From Novispirillum itersonii subsp. itersonii ATCC 12639 (lineage in GTDB: Bacteria > Pseudomonadota > Alphaproteobacteria > Rhodospirillales > Rhodospirillaceae), in the NCBI RefSeq assembly GCF_000381985.1, contig NZ_KB907348.1:58005-122004 (forward strand): 64,000 bases of DNA, read 5' to 3'. Below the pieces are notes generated by a model that saw only the letters and a program-made list of their open reading frames with translations, had not been told where the DNA came from and did no database searches. The translations under genes and the position numbers were made by a program. This document shows positions 47,007 through 56,812 of the stretch, piece by piece. The first letter of the stretch is position 1, and the number at the start of each line of letters is the position of its first letter.

Positions 47007-48083
47007 ATGCACAAGACTCTTTTTATGGCGGCTGCCCTTCTGGCAGCGGTGCCCGCTGCCGCGCAGGCGCAGACCGGAACTCCGGGGCAGAAAAATACTC
47101 AGGGATGGTCGGCTGAGGTGGTCGATGCCTCTGGCCCCAGCCGCCGTCTGGCGAAGTATGAGCCCCTTGCCCGGGCTGAAAAGCCGTGGAACATCTGCGT
47201 GCTGTTTCCGCACCTGAAGGACAGCTTCTGGGTGGCGGTGGCGTATGGTGTGGCCTCCGAGGCTGAGCGCCAGAATGTTTCGATGACCCTGTATGAGGCG
47301 GGTGGCTATTCCAACCTGCCGCGCCAGCTGTCGCAGTTTGATGACTGCGTGGCGGCCAAGGCGGATGCCATTGTGGTCGGCGCCATTTCTGAAGCGGGTC
47401 TGGCCCAGAAAATCGCCGAGGCGCGGAAGAAGGGGATCCCGGTGATCGGCACCGTCAACCCGATCCAGAATGCCGAGACAACCGGTAAGATGTTTGTCGA
47501 TTTTCCGACCATGAGCGGCCAGACCGGACGCTATCTGGCCCGTAAGGCTGCGGATGGGGCCAAGGTCGTCGCTTTCCCGGGGCCTGCCGGGTCGGGCTGG
47601 GCCGAGGCCTATGCGCAGGGCTTCAAGGACAGCCTGAAGGATAGCAAGGTTGAGGTGCTGGATACCCGTTTCGGGGATACCGGCGTCAATGCCCAGCTAC
47701 AGCTGGTGCAGGATGCCCTGCAGGCCTATCCCGATCTGACCGTACTGTGGGGCACCGCCCCGACCGCCGAGGCTGCGATCGGGGCAGTTGCCGAAGTCGG
47801 GCGGGAAAAGGATGTGATGATCCTGTCCACCTACGAAAATCAGGCGATGCTTGATGCCCTGAATGCCGGAAAAATCATCGGGTTCGCCACCCAGTATCCG
47901 GTGCTTCAGGGCCGGGTCGGGATTGATATGGCGGTCAGGGCGCTGCAGAAACAGCCGGTGATGGCTTTTGCCCAGCCGGTTCCGGCGGTGATCACTCAGG
48001 ATACCATGAAGGCGATCGACATGGGGCTGGTGCTGGCCCCGGCGTCGTGGCGCCCGGTGTTCTCCGTCAAAGCCACCCAGTAA
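47007..48083 (+). CDS. TorT-like periplasmic sugar-type binding protein
   Basis: A 358-residue exported binding protein (signal LFMAAALLAAVPAAAQAQ) of the ribose/TorT class. The core KPWNICVLFPHLKDSFWVAVAYGVASEA and ADAIVVGAISEAGL blocks, and the C-terminal GIDMAVRALQ, resemble TorT, the partner of TorS sensors. It begins an ABC importer operon (ATPase 4 bases later), so it probably delivers a ligand to the importer and may also report it to the TorS-like kinase. AGGGA lies 10 bases before the ATG. Confidence 0.8.
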   Translation: MHKTLFMAAALLAAVPAAAQAQTGTPGQKNTQGWSAEVVDASGPSRRLAKYEPLARAEKPWNICVLFPHLKDSFWVAVAYGVASEAERQNVSMTLYEAGGYSNLPRQLSQFDDCVAAKADAIVVGAISEAGLAQKIAEARKKGIPVIGTVNPIQNAETTGKMFVDFPTMSGQTGRYLARKAADGAKVVAFPGPAGSGWAEAYAQGFKDSLKDSKVEVLDTRFGDTGVNAQLQLVQDALQAYPDLTVLWGTAPTAEAAIGAVAEVGREKDVMILSTYENQAMLDALNAGKIIGFATQYPVLQGRVGIDMAVRALQKQPVMAFAQPVPAVITQDTMKAIDMGLVLAPASWRPVFSVKATQ

Positions 48084-48087
48084 GGTC

Positions 48088-49632
48088 ATGGCTGACAGTC
48101 ATAACGGCGGCTTCACCCCCGGTCCGGACGGGCCGGGGGCGGAAGCCCCGCCGCTGCTGATGCTCTCCGGCATCGGCAAGCGGTTCGGCGGGGTGCGGGC
48201 GCTGGGGAATGCCAGCCTGACCCTGACGGCGGGCAGCGTGCATGTGCTGCTCGGCGAGAACGGGGCGGGCAAGTCGACCCTGATCAACATCATTGCCGGC
48301 AGCTTTGGCCCCGATGGCGGCACCTATTGCCTTGATGGTCAGCCGGTGCGCGGCCTGACCCCGCAGCGGGCGCGGCAGGCCGGAATCAGCGCGGTATTTC
48401 AGGAGTTTTCGCTCGCCCCCAATCTGACGGTGGAAGAAAACCTGTTTCTTGGGCGGGAACGGCATCGCCTTGGTGTTCTCGACCGCCGGGCGATGCGGCT
48501 GCGGGCGCAGGCGGTGCTGGACGATCTGGGCTTTGACATCAGCCCCCGCCAGCGGACCGGCGATCTGTCGCGGGCACATCAGCAGATGGTGGAAATCGCC
48601 AAGGCGCTGATGGACCCGGTTAAGGTGCTGATCCTTGATGAGCCGACCGCTTCGCTGACCGAGGCGGAAACCGAGCGTCTTTTTGCTCTGGTTGACCGCC
48701 TGCGGGCGGAGGGGGTGGGCATCATCTATGTCTCGCACCGTCTGCGGGAAATCATCCGGCTTGCGGACCGCATCACCGTGTTGCGTGACGGCTGCACCGT
48801 CACCAGCATTGATGCCGCCGGGGTGACGGAAGACGGTCTGGTTGAGCTGATGACCGGCCGGAAGATGGAGGCTCTGTATCCGCAGATCCCCCATGCCCCC
48901 GGCGATGCCCTGCTGGAGCTGTCCGGCCTGACGCTGGCCAACCGCACGGTCGAGGATGTCTCGCTGATCGCCCGTGCCGGTGAGATCACCGGCATCGCCG
49001 GGCTGGTCGGCTGTGGCAAAAGTGAGGTGATCCGCGCCGTTTATGGTCTGGAGACGGTCAGCAGCGGATCAATCCGTCTGAAAGGGCAGGCTTACAGTCC
49101 GTCCGGCCCGGCCCGGGCCCTGACGGCGGGGGTGTGTTACTTCCCCTCTGACCGGGTGGCGGAAGGTTTGGCGCTGGGCCGTCCGATCCGTGAAAATGCC
49201 TCGATGGCGGCGCTGGACCGTCAGAGGGGGGTGGTCCGCCGCGGGCAGGAGCGGTCGTTTATTAAGGCGACGATGGACCGGCTGCGGCTGCGCCCTGCGA
49301 ACATCGAACGGGCGGTCGGCACTCTGTCGGGGGGCAACCGCCAGAAGGTGATGCTGGCCCGGGGGCTGACCCGTCCGACACAGGTGTTTCTGTTTGACGA
49401 ACCGACCGTCGGGATCGACGTCGGCGCCAAGGCTGAGGTCTATGACTTCCTGCGGGATCTGGTCCGTGATGGGGCGGCGGTCGTGCTGGTGTCTTCTGAC
49501 CTGCCGGAGGTGCTGCACCTGTCCAACCGCCTCTACGTCATGCACCGCGGCCATATCGCCGCCGAGCTGACCGGCGCGGATATCACCGAAGCTCAGGTTC
49601 TGGCCTGTTTCTTTCAGGAGGATGTGGCATGA
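48088..49632 (+). CDS. Ribose-type ABC transporter ATPase (two domains)
   Basis: A 514-residue protein with two tandem nucleotide-binding domains, as in RbsA. Domain 1 has Walker A GENGAGKST, Walker B VLILDEPTASLTEAE and an atypical signature (DLSRAHQQMVEIAKAL). Domain 2 has a degenerate Walker A (GLVGCGKSE), a good signature LSGGNRQKVMLARGL and Walker B FLFDEPTVGID. This asymmetry is normal for the sugar/nucleoside class. It is co-transcribed with the binding protein and two permeases (4-base overlap with the first). Confidence 0.93.
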   Translation: MADSHNGGFTPGPDGPGAEAPPLLMLSGIGKRFGGVRALGNASLTLTAGSVHVLLGENGAGKSTLINIIAGSFGPDGGTYCLDGQPVRGLTPQRARQAGISAVFQEFSLAPNLTVEENLFLGRERHRLGVLDRRAMRLRAQAVLDDLGFDISPRQRTGDLSRAHQQMVEIAKALMDPVKVLILDEPTASLTEAETERLFALVDRLRAEGVGIIYVSHRLREIIRLADRITVLRDGCTVTSIDAAGVTEDGLVELMTGRKMEALYPQIPHAPGDALLELSGLTLANRTVEDVSLIARAGEITGIAGLVGCGKSEVIRAVYGLETVSSGSIRLKGQAYSPSGPARALTAGVCYFPSDRVAEGLALGRPIRENASMAALDRQRGVVRRGQERSFIKATMDRLRLRPANIERAVGTLSGGNRQKVMLARGLTRPTQVFLFDEPTVGIDVGAKAEVYDFLRDLVRDGAAVVLVSSDLPEVLHLSNRLYVMHRGHIAAELTGADITEAQVLACFFQEDVA

Positions 49633-50651
49633 GCGTGCATCTGCCTTCCCACCATCCCCAGCCGCAGCAGTTTTCTGACCGTCTGATGCTGGCCGTGGCC
49701 GGGATCGGTCTGCTGCCGCTGTTGCTGGTGGCGCTGGTTGCCGTGCTGGCACTGACCGAGCCGCGTTTTCTGGGGGCGGTCAATCTTCTCAATATTCTGC
49801 GTACGGCTTCGGTGCTTGCCGTGGTGGCCTCCGGTCAGATGCTGGTTCTGATCGTTGGCGGCTTTGACCTGTCCGTCGGTGCGGTGGTGGCCCTGTCGTC
49901 CACCGTCGGGGCGACGGCGATGGCCGGGGTGGCGGCTTCGGGGGCATCCCCGGCGCTGGCGGTGACAGCCGGGTGTGCTGCGGGTCTGGGGGCCGGGGCA
50001 GTGGTCGGTCTGGTCAATGGCCTGTGCGTCGCCGTGCTGAAGGTGTCGCCGTTTATGGTCACGCTGGGCACCATGTCGGCGGCGTCCGGGGTGGCCTTGC
50101 TGCTGACCAACGGGATCCCGGTCTATGGGCTGCCGGATGGGTTTGTGTCCGGTTTTGGCCGGGCGGTGTGGCTGGGGCTGCCGTCAGCGCTGGTGGTCAG
50201 CGTGGTCCTGCTGGGAGCGGTGGCGGTGATGCAGCGCCATACGCTGGCCGGTCCGGCCCTGCGGGCGGTCGGCGGCAATCTGCAGGCGGCCCGGGTCAGC
50301 GGTGTGGCGGTGCGGGGCTGGACGGTCGCGGCCTATGTCGGCTGCGCGGTGCTGGCCTCGTTGACCGGGCTGTTGCTGACGGCGCGGATCGGGTCCGGTC
50401 AGGCCAGTCTTGGCGGCCTTAACATGACCATGGAAAGCATCGCCACGGCGGTGATTGCCGGGGTGTCCCTGCGCGGCGGGGCCGGGCGGGTGGAGATGGT
50501 GGCGCTGGGGGCGGTGTTTCTGGCCGTTATCAGCAATGCCATGAACCTGTCGCGGGTCGACAGCAAGGCGCAGCTGGTGGTGCTCGGGGTGATCCTGATC
50601 GCAGCCGTCGCTCTGGACGAACTTGGCAAACGGAGACGGGTCCGTGTCTGA
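49629..50651 (+). CDS. ABC transporter permease (RbsC type), first
   Basis: A 340-residue inner-membrane permease with 8 to 10 helices. It carries the class signatures GGFDLSVGAVVALSSTVGATAM near the N terminus, VSPFMVTLGTM in the middle and MTMESIATAVIAGVSLRGGAG in the C-terminal half. The start overlaps the ATPase stop by 4 bases and its stop overlaps the second permease by 8 bases. The two permeases probably form a heterodimer. Confidence 0.92.
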   Translation: MSVHLPSHHPQPQQFSDRLMLAVAGIGLLPLLLVALVAVLALTEPRFLGAVNLLNILRTASVLAVVASGQMLVLIVGGFDLSVGAVVALSSTVGATAMAGVAASGASPALAVTAGCAAGLGAGAVVGLVNGLCVAVLKVSPFMVTLGTMSAASGVALLLTNGIPVYGLPDGFVSGFGRAVWLGLPSALVVSVVLLGAVAVMQRHTLAGPALRAVGGNLQAARVSGVAVRGWTVAAYVGCAVLASLTGLLLTARIGSGQASLGGLNMTMESIATAVIAGVSLRGGAGRVEMVALGAVFLAVISNAMNLSRVDSKAQLVVLGVILIAAVALDELGKRRRVRV

Positions 50652-51585
50652 TCAGCTTTCTCTGCGCGGGATGATCCCGCATCTGGCCCTGCCGCTGGCG
50701 CTGGCGGTGATGCTGGCCGGTTTTTCGGCCGTCGAGCCGCGCAGCCTGTCGGCGGGCAATCTGCTGAATGTGCTGGAACAGTCGAGCTATCTGATTGTTT
50801 TCACGCTGGCGCAGACGGTGGTGCTGCTGACCCGGGGCTTTGATCTGTCGGTCGGCATGGCCGCTTCGGCGGTCAGTGTGGCGGCGGCGCTGGCCGCTGT
50901 CAGTTTTGGGGGTGGGGCGGGTGTTGCCGTTGCCCTGCTGCTGGCCGGGGGAATCGGGCTGGTCAACGGGGCGGTGGTGGCCCTACTGCGGGTTAATCCG
51001 TTCGTTGCCACGCTCGGCATGCTGAACATCTGTCTCGGTCTGTCCTCGACCCTGTCGGGGGGGCGTCCGGTCACCGGGGTTCCGGATGGTCTGACCACCC
51101 TGTTTTACAGCGGGGCGGTGCTGGGGGTTCCGGCCCCGGTGTTGATCGCGGCCCTGTGTACCGGCGGGCTGGCCCTGCTGCTGCACCGGACGGTGTTTGG
51201 CCGCTCGCTGTACCTGACCGGCGGGAACCCCCGGGCGGCGGAAGTCGCCGGGGTGCGGGTGCGGTTAACCCTGATCGGGGCCTATACCCTGTGTGCCCTG
51301 CTGGCCGGGCTGGGGGCGGTGATGCTGACGGCCCGCACCGGATCTGGTGAACCCAGCCTTGGCGGATCGCTGACACTGGAATCGATTGCCGCTGCGGTGA
51401 TCGGCGGGGTCAGTCTGCGCGGCGGGGCCGGGGGTGTCACCGGGGCGGTGCTGGGGGCGGTGTTTGTCACCGCCCTGTCCAACGGCATGAACCTGACCCG
51501 GGTGGATGGCAACGTACAGATGATTGTGCTGGGGGTGGTGGTGGTGGCCGCCGTGGCACTTGACCGCTTCCGGGGCAGCCGCTGA
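50644..51585 (+). CDS. ABC transporter permease (RbsC type), second
   Basis: A 313-residue permease homologous to its neighbour. It contains RGFDLSVGMAASAVSVAAAL, VNPFVATLGMLNICLGL and LTLESIAAAVIGGVSLRGGAG. The start is GTG at 50644 with GGAGA upstream, inside the end of the first permease gene. A TTG at 50623 is an unlikely alternative. The operon then runs on to the hydantoinase genes after 108 bases. Confidence 0.9.
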   Translation: MSDQLSLRGMIPHLALPLALAVMLAGFSAVEPRSLSAGNLLNVLEQSSYLIVFTLAQTVVLLTRGFDLSVGMAASAVSVAAALAAVSFGGGAGVAVALLLAGGIGLVNGAVVALLRVNPFVATLGMLNICLGLSSTLSGGRPVTGVPDGLTTLFYSGAVLGVPAPVLIAALCTGGLALLLHRTVFGRSLYLTGGNPRAAEVAGVRVRLTLIGAYTLCALLAGLGAVMLTARTGSGEPSLGGSLTLESIAAAVIGGVSLRGGAGGVTGAVLGAVFVTALSNGMNLTRVDGNVQMIVLGVVVVAAVALDRFRGSR

Positions 51586-51693
51586 ACGCGCTGGTGAACA
51601 AATCGCCATGCGCTGGGCGGCAAGAGAACCCGCCGCAGACCCATTAGCATCGTTCTATTCCAAACAAAAAAATCAGCCCTTCAGGAGGCTTTT

Positions 51694-53460
51694 ATGTCAA
51701 CTGCTCCGAAGACCCGGGGTTCGGTGGACCCGATCACCCTTGCCGTGGTACGCGGCGCGCTGGAAACCGCGCAGCGCGAAATGACCGTCACGCTGGAAAA
51801 GACCGGCCGGTCGAGCGTGTTCAATCTGGCCCATGATTATTCCAACGCCCTGTTTGATGCCAACCCGGAAATGATCCTGCAGGGGCAGGACATTCCGATC
51901 CACATGGGCTCACTGATTCCGGCGATGAAGGCGGTATCGGCCTTTTTTGGCGATGACATCCACGACGGCGATGTGATCTATCACAACGACCCGGCCTATG
52001 CTGGCAGCCACATCATTGACTGCTGCATGTACAAGCCGGTGTTCTATCAGGGTGAGCTGGTCTTCTGGACGGTGTGCAAAGGCCATCTCACCGATATCGG
52101 TGGTCCGGTCCCCGCCGGGTACAACCCCAATGCCACCGAAATCTATGCCGAAGGCCTGCGTATTCCCCCGGTCAAGCTGTGGGACCGTGGCCGCCGCCGG
52201 GAAGACGTCATCAACCTTCTGCTGACCAACATGCGGGCCCGCCGCGATCAGGAAGGCGACCTGAACGCCCAGTTCGGGGCCTGCCGGGTCGGAGAGCGCA
52301 ACCTGATTGCCCTGCTCGATAAATATGGCATCGAAACCGTGCGGGCCTGCATTGAAGAGCTGAAGTCGATGGCGGACCGCCAGATGCGCAGCCTGATCTC
52401 TTCTGTCCCGGACGGCCTCTACACCGGCACGGCGGTTCTGGAAGATGCCGGGCATGGGTTTGGCGAGATGGAAATCTCCGCCACCATCACCATCAAGGCT
52501 GACACCTGCCACATTGCCATCAAGAGCCCGCCGCAGATCCCCTATTTCATCAATTCCTACGCCGGGAACTCGATGTCGGGGATCTACCTCGGCCTGATGA
52601 TGTTTGCCCAGCTGCCGCCGCCCTATAACGAAGGGCTGTACCGCTGTGTCACCGTTGATCTGGGCGAGCATGGCACCCTGTGCAACGCCAAGGAACCGGC
52701 CCCGCACGTCAACTGCACCACCACACCGATGGAAACACTGACCGATGCGGTGCGTCTGGCTTTTGAAAAGGCCGCCCCGGAACGGGTGTCCGCCTCGTGG
52801 GGCCATGCCTCGGGCATCAATATCGCCGGGCGGGATCCGCGCACCGGGGATGAGTATGTGACGATGGTGCTGGCCTCGATCATTTCCGGTGCCGGTGCGA
52901 CGCAGGCGATGGACGGCTGGCATTCGCGCGGGCCGCTGTGCTGCTTCGGGGCGCTGACCTCAGGCGATGTTGAGCTGCTGGAGCATTCTTACCCGATCAT
53001 CGTTCACCGCTACGGCCTGATCCCCGACAGCGGCGGGGCCGGGCGCTACCGGGGCGGCAGCGGCACCGACTGGGAAGTGGAGCCGATCGGCCATGACATG
53101 ACCGTGGTGGCTTTCGGTGAAGGCCGCCAGATCCCGACCCAGGGCACGGCCGGGGCCCGCAATGCGCTGCTGGATCCCAAGCTGGGACGCATCACCATCA
53201 CCCGGGCGGACGGCACCCGGGAGGAGCATATCAAAAACCTGATCACCACTATCCGCCCCGGCGAGCGGGTCCGTAACCGCAACCCGGGCGGCGGCGGCTA
53301 TGGCAATCCGTTCACCCGTCCGGCCGATGCCGTCGCGCTCGATGTCCGGGATGGTCTGGTGACGGTTGAGGCCGCCCGTCTGGAATACGGGGTGGTGTTG
53401 GATCCGGTGACGTTTGCCGTCGATGTTCTGGCCACGCAGGCGCTGCGCGCCGCCGCCTGA
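51694..53460 (+). CDS. Hydantoinase B/oxoprolinase-type subunit
   Basis: A 588-residue HyuB-family protein, partner of an ATP-dependent HyuA subunit in hydrolysis of a cyclic amide such as hydantoin, 5-oxoproline or a lactam. Family blocks are VDPITLAVVRGALETAQREM at the N terminus, DVIYHNDPAYAGSHIIDCCM, FWTVCKGHLTDIGGPVPAG, and a C-terminal NPGGGGYGNPF. An AGGAGG ribosome site precedes the ATG. The start is separate from the transporter by about 100 bases. The substrate cannot be told from sequence; HyuAB-type lactamases such as caprolactamase share the architecture. Confidence 0.85.
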   Translation: MSTAPKTRGSVDPITLAVVRGALETAQREMTVTLEKTGRSSVFNLAHDYSNALFDANPEMILQGQDIPIHMGSLIPAMKAVSAFFGDDIHDGDVIYHNDPAYAGSHIIDCCMYKPVFYQGELVFWTVCKGHLTDIGGPVPAGYNPNATEIYAEGLRIPPVKLWDRGRRREDVINLLLTNMRARRDQEGDLNAQFGACRVGERNLIALLDKYGIETVRACIEELKSMADRQMRSLISSVPDGLYTGTAVLEDAGHGFGEMEISATITIKADTCHIAIKSPPQIPYFINSYAGNSMSGIYLGLMMFAQLPPPYNEGLYRCVTVDLGEHGTLCNAKEPAPHVNCTTTPMETLTDAVRLAFEKAAPERVSASWGHASGINIAGRDPRTGDEYVTMVLASIISGAGATQAMDGWHSRGPLCCFGALTSGDVELLEHSYPIIVHRYGLIPDSGGAGRYRGGSGTDWEVEPIGHDMTVVAFGEGRQIPTQGTAGARNALLDPKLGRITITRADGTREEHIKNLITTIRPGERVRNRNPGGGGYGNPFTRPADAVALDVRDGLVTVEAARLEYGVVLDPVTFAVDVLATQALRAAA

Positions 53461-53492
53461 CCGACCGCCCAGTCTTAAAAAGGAATTTGATC

Positions 53493-55634
53493 ATGCAGGG
53501 TAAATATCGTCTGGGCATTGATGCCGGCGGCACCTTCACCGACTTCATCCTTGCCGAATATCCGGGCAAGATTCATCTGTTCAAGGCGCCGTCGTCGCCG
53601 CAGGACGGCACCATCGCCATCAGCAACGGTCTGGCTCAGATCAGCGCCGCGCTGGGGGTGCCGGTGGAAACCATCATCGGTGAGGCCGATCTGTACATCA
53701 ACGGCACCACTGTCGCCCTGAATGCCCTGATCGAAAAGAAGGGCGTCAAGGTTGGTCTGCTGTGCACCGCCGGTCATGAAGACAGCATGGAAATCCGCCT
53801 TGGTCATAAGGAAGAAGGCTTCCGGTATGATGCGGATTATCCCCCGGCCTTCATGCTGGTGCCGCGCCGTCTGCGGGTGCCGGTGAACGAGCGTGTGCTG
53901 TCTGACGGCTCGGTCCGGCAGGCGATGAACGAGGCGGAGATCCGCGCGGCGGCAGAGCTGTTCCGCCGTGAGGGCGTGGAGAGCGTCGCCGTCTCCTTCC
54001 TGTGGTCGGTGGCCAATCCGGCCCACGAACTGCGGGCGGCGGAAATCCTGCGTGAGATGCTGCCGGATGTGTTCATCTGCACCGGCTGCGAAGTTTATCC
54101 GCAGATCCGGGAATACACCCGTACCTCCACCACTGTGGTCAATGCTTATCTGTCGCCGGTGATGGGGCGCTATGTGTCCCATATCGACGAATATTTTGAG
54201 AAGATCGGGGCCCGGCACCCGGTGCGGTACTTCCAGTCCAACGGCGGGCTGGCGGTGGGCGGCACCATGCGCACCCGGGCGGTCAACGCCATCAACTCCG
54301 GCCCGGCATCGGCCCCGCAGGCGGGGTTGTTCGTCGCCCGGCCGTTCGGGATCGACAATGTCATCACCGTTGACATGGGCGGCACGTCGTTTGACATCAC
54401 CCTGACCCGGAACGGCCAGACCAACCTGAACAAAAACGTCGATTTCCTGCGCTACCGTATCGGTGTGCCGATGATTCAGGTGGAGACACTGGGCGCGGGG
54501 GGCGGTTCCATCGCCCGCATCAATGATCTCGGCATGCTGGAAGTCGGGCCGGAAAGTGCCGGGGCGATGCCGGGGCCGGTGTGCTACGGCAAGGGCGGGG
54601 TCAAGCCGACCGTCACCGATGCCAATCTGGTGCTGGGCTACCTCAACCCTGACCGCATCCTTGGCGGCAGCATCCGCCTCAACCGCGAGGCGGCGATTGA
54701 GGCGATCCGCCGTGATGTGGCCGACCCGCTCGGTATTTCGGTGGAAAAAGCGGCCCATGGCATGTCCACCATCGTTAACATCAATATGGTCAACGGGATC
54801 CGCCGGGTGTCGATTGAGCGGGGCTATGACCCGCGCGATTTCGCCCTGATCTGCGCCGGTGGGGCCGCCGGGATGCATATCTGCGCGCTGGCGGATGAAA
54901 TGGGCATCGACACCGTACTGGTGCCGAAGGTTGCCTCCGGGCTGTGCGCCTTCGGGCAGATTATCTCGGATATGAAGTACACCTATCTGGCCTCGCTGCC
55001 GCTGCGTCTGGATGGTGTGTACGGGGAACAGGCCGAAGTGTTGGCCCGCCTGACTGCCCGCTTTGAGGAGCTGGAGGAGCAGGGCCGGACCGCCCTGATG
55101 TCTGATGGTTTCAGCGAAGGGGAAATCGAGTTCCGCCGCAGTGTTGAGCTGCGTTACCTCGGGCAGGTGCATGAATGCACGGTTGAGGTGCCATCCGGGC
55201 CGCTGAACCGGGAGCGGGTACAGGCCATTCTGGCAGCCTTCCACCGCCGGTATGAGGATCTGTACACCTACAGCGAACCGCATAGCCCGGTGGAACTGGT
55301 CAACCTTGAGGTCACGGCCATCGGTCACGTCTCCAAGCCGCGCCTGCCCGATCTGGCGGTCGGCGGCAGCGATGCCGGGGCCGCCCTGACCGGCAGGCGT
55401 CCGGCCCTGTTCGGCGGTGACGGCGACTGGCAGGCAACCCCGGTGTATGACGGGGCGAAGATGCTTGGTGGCAACCATGTCGCCGGTCCGGCGATTATCG
55501 AGGAAGCAACCACCAACGTGGTTCTGTTGCCCGGCTGGCAGGCGACGCTGCATGTCTCCGGCACCTATCTACTGACCCGTATGGGGAGTGCTGCGGCCGC
55601 GCGGGCCCAGCAGGCAGACGCTGTTCTGGCATAA
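53493..55634 (+). CDS. Hydantoinase A/oxoprolinase-type ATP-dependent subunit
   Basis: A 713-residue HyuA-family protein that carries the ATP-dependent activation half-reaction. The N-terminal ASKHA phosphate motif is LGIDAGGTFTDFILAE. Later blocks are EVYPQIREYTRTSTTVVNAY, VDMGGTSFDITL and TLGAGGGSIARI. The ATG at 53493 follows AAAGGAA, 32 bases after hyuB. A strong terminator ends the operon. It probably forms a complex with the B subunit. Confidence 0.87.
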   Translation: MQGKYRLGIDAGGTFTDFILAEYPGKIHLFKAPSSPQDGTIAISNGLAQISAALGVPVETIIGEADLYINGTTVALNALIEKKGVKVGLLCTAGHEDSMEIRLGHKEEGFRYDADYPPAFMLVPRRLRVPVNERVLSDGSVRQAMNEAEIRAAAELFRREGVESVAVSFLWSVANPAHELRAAEILREMLPDVFICTGCEVYPQIREYTRTSTTVVNAYLSPVMGRYVSHIDEYFEKIGARHPVRYFQSNGGLAVGGTMRTRAVNAINSGPASAPQAGLFVARPFGIDNVITVDMGGTSFDITLTRNGQTNLNKNVDFLRYRIGVPMIQVETLGAGGGSIARINDLGMLEVGPESAGAMPGPVCYGKGGVKPTVTDANLVLGYLNPDRILGGSIRLNREAAIEAIRRDVADPLGISVEKAAHGMSTIVNINMVNGIRRVSIERGYDPRDFALICAGGAAGMHICALADEMGIDTVLVPKVASGLCAFGQIISDMKYTYLASLPLRLDGVYGEQAEVLARLTARFEELEEQGRTALMSDGFSEGEIEFRRSVELRYLGQVHECTVEVPSGPLNRERVQAILAAFHRRYEDLYTYSEPHSPVELVNLEVTAIGHVSKPRLPDLAVGGSDAGAALTGRRPALFGGDGDWQATPVYDGAKMLGGNHVAGPAIIEEATTNVVLLPGWQATLHVSGTYLLTRMGSAAAARAQQADAVLA

Positions 55635-55647
55635 CAGGCAGCGTGCA

Positions 55648-55695
55648 ATCCACGGTCCGGCGGAGGGGTCTTCCGGACCGTGGATGCGCTTTTTC
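55648..55695 (+). terminator. Terminator of the transporter-hydantoinase operon
   Basis: Perfect thirteen-base arms ATCCACGGTCCGG (55648-55660) and CCGGACCGTGGAT (55673-55685) are followed by GCGCTTTTTCT. Confidence 0.85.
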
Positions 55696-55858
55696 TGATT
55701 TACCCTTGTCTGGAACGTGCATGCTGGCGCACGCTGTCCGGAAACGGTCGAGGAACCCTGTTACAGAGGCTGCAGTTCATAAGTGGCCCACAGGGGGAGT
55801 CCGGAAACGTCCGCCGGAAAAAGACGGGGGGTGGGTTTGCCTGGGGAGGCACACAGTC

Positions 55859-56812
55859 ATGTCAATACGCCATAGTACCGCGGAAAGCCCGGGCTATGCC
55901 CGTGGCCGTTATTGGGAGCAGGTCATTGCCCTGACCTATTTTCCGCTGAAACTGGATATTCCGCTGCCGGAGCGTTTCAACGCCAGTCTGGCGGTGGATT
56001 CCCTTGGCAGTCTGTCACTGTCGCGGCATCAGTCCTCGGCAATCCGCTATGCCCGGGACCGTCGCCATCTGATTAAGGAACGGGATGAGCAGTTTCTGGT
56101 CACGGTGCCGGAAACCGGCGAGATTGACTTCTCGCAAGGGGGGCATGACGTACACTGTACGCCGTCCGGCTTTATCCTGCAGCGCAGTCATGAACCCTAC
56201 GAGTTCAGCCATCGCGGTGATAACAGTCTGCTGGTGCTAAAGGTGCCCGCACCGGTGCTGCGCGCCCACATCCGCGAGCCTGACCGCTTCTGTGCCCTTG
56301 GGTTTGACGCCAGCAAAGGGGTCGGGGCGCTGTTCGTCGATTTTCTGCGGCTGGTGCCGTCCCGGCTGACCGAGCTGAACGAGGATGGCCGTGCTGCCAT
56401 CGGGCAACAGCTGGTTGATTTGCTGGCACTGGCGATTGAGGCGGATGACCGGGCGCTGAAAAGCAATCAGTCCTGTGTCCGGACTGCTCATCTGCGACGG
56501 ATTGAGAGTTATATCCGCCGCCAGCTGCATGACCCGGATCTTAACCCGCAGGCGATTGCGGATGCCTGCGGGATCTCCGTCCGCTATCTGCACCAGCTGT
56601 TTCACCGCAGTGAGCAGACCGTGACCCAATGGATCCGTGAACAGCGGCTGCACGCCTGCAATGAAGCCCTGCGCAATCCGGCCAATCATCAGACGATCGC
56701 TGATATTGCCTACCGCTGGGGGTTCAGCGATCAGGCCCAGTTCAGCCGGGCCTATAAGGCCCAGTTCGGGATCAGCCCGCGGGAGGCACGGGCGCTTGGG
56801 CGCCTGCGCTGA
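55859..56812 (+). CDS. AraC-family transcriptional regulator
   Basis: A 317-residue regulator. The N-terminal half (about residues 1-200) resembles the AraC_binding_2/cupin-type sensor domain. The C-terminal 100 residues form the two helix-turn-helix motifs (LNPQAIADACGISVRYLHQLF and TIADIAYRWGFSDQAQFSRAYK) ending in FGISPREAR. ATG 55859 follows GGGGAGG at 9 bases. The frame is open 216 bases upstream but has no family character there. It probably controls the preceding importer/hydantoinase operon. Confidence 0.87.
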   Translation: MSIRHSTAESPGYARGRYWEQVIALTYFPLKLDIPLPERFNASLAVDSLGSLSLSRHQSSAIRYARDRRHLIKERDEQFLVTVPETGEIDFSQGGHDVHCTPSGFILQRSHEPYEFSHRGDNSLLVLKVPAPVLRAHIREPDRFCALGFDASKGVGALFVDFLRLVPSRLTELNEDGRAAIGQQLVDLLALAIEADDRALKSNQSCVRTAHLRRIESYIRRQLHDPDLNPQAIADACGISVRYLHQLFHRSEQTVTQWIREQRLHACNEALRNPANHQTIADIAYRWGFSDQAQFSRAYKAQFGISPREARALGRLR

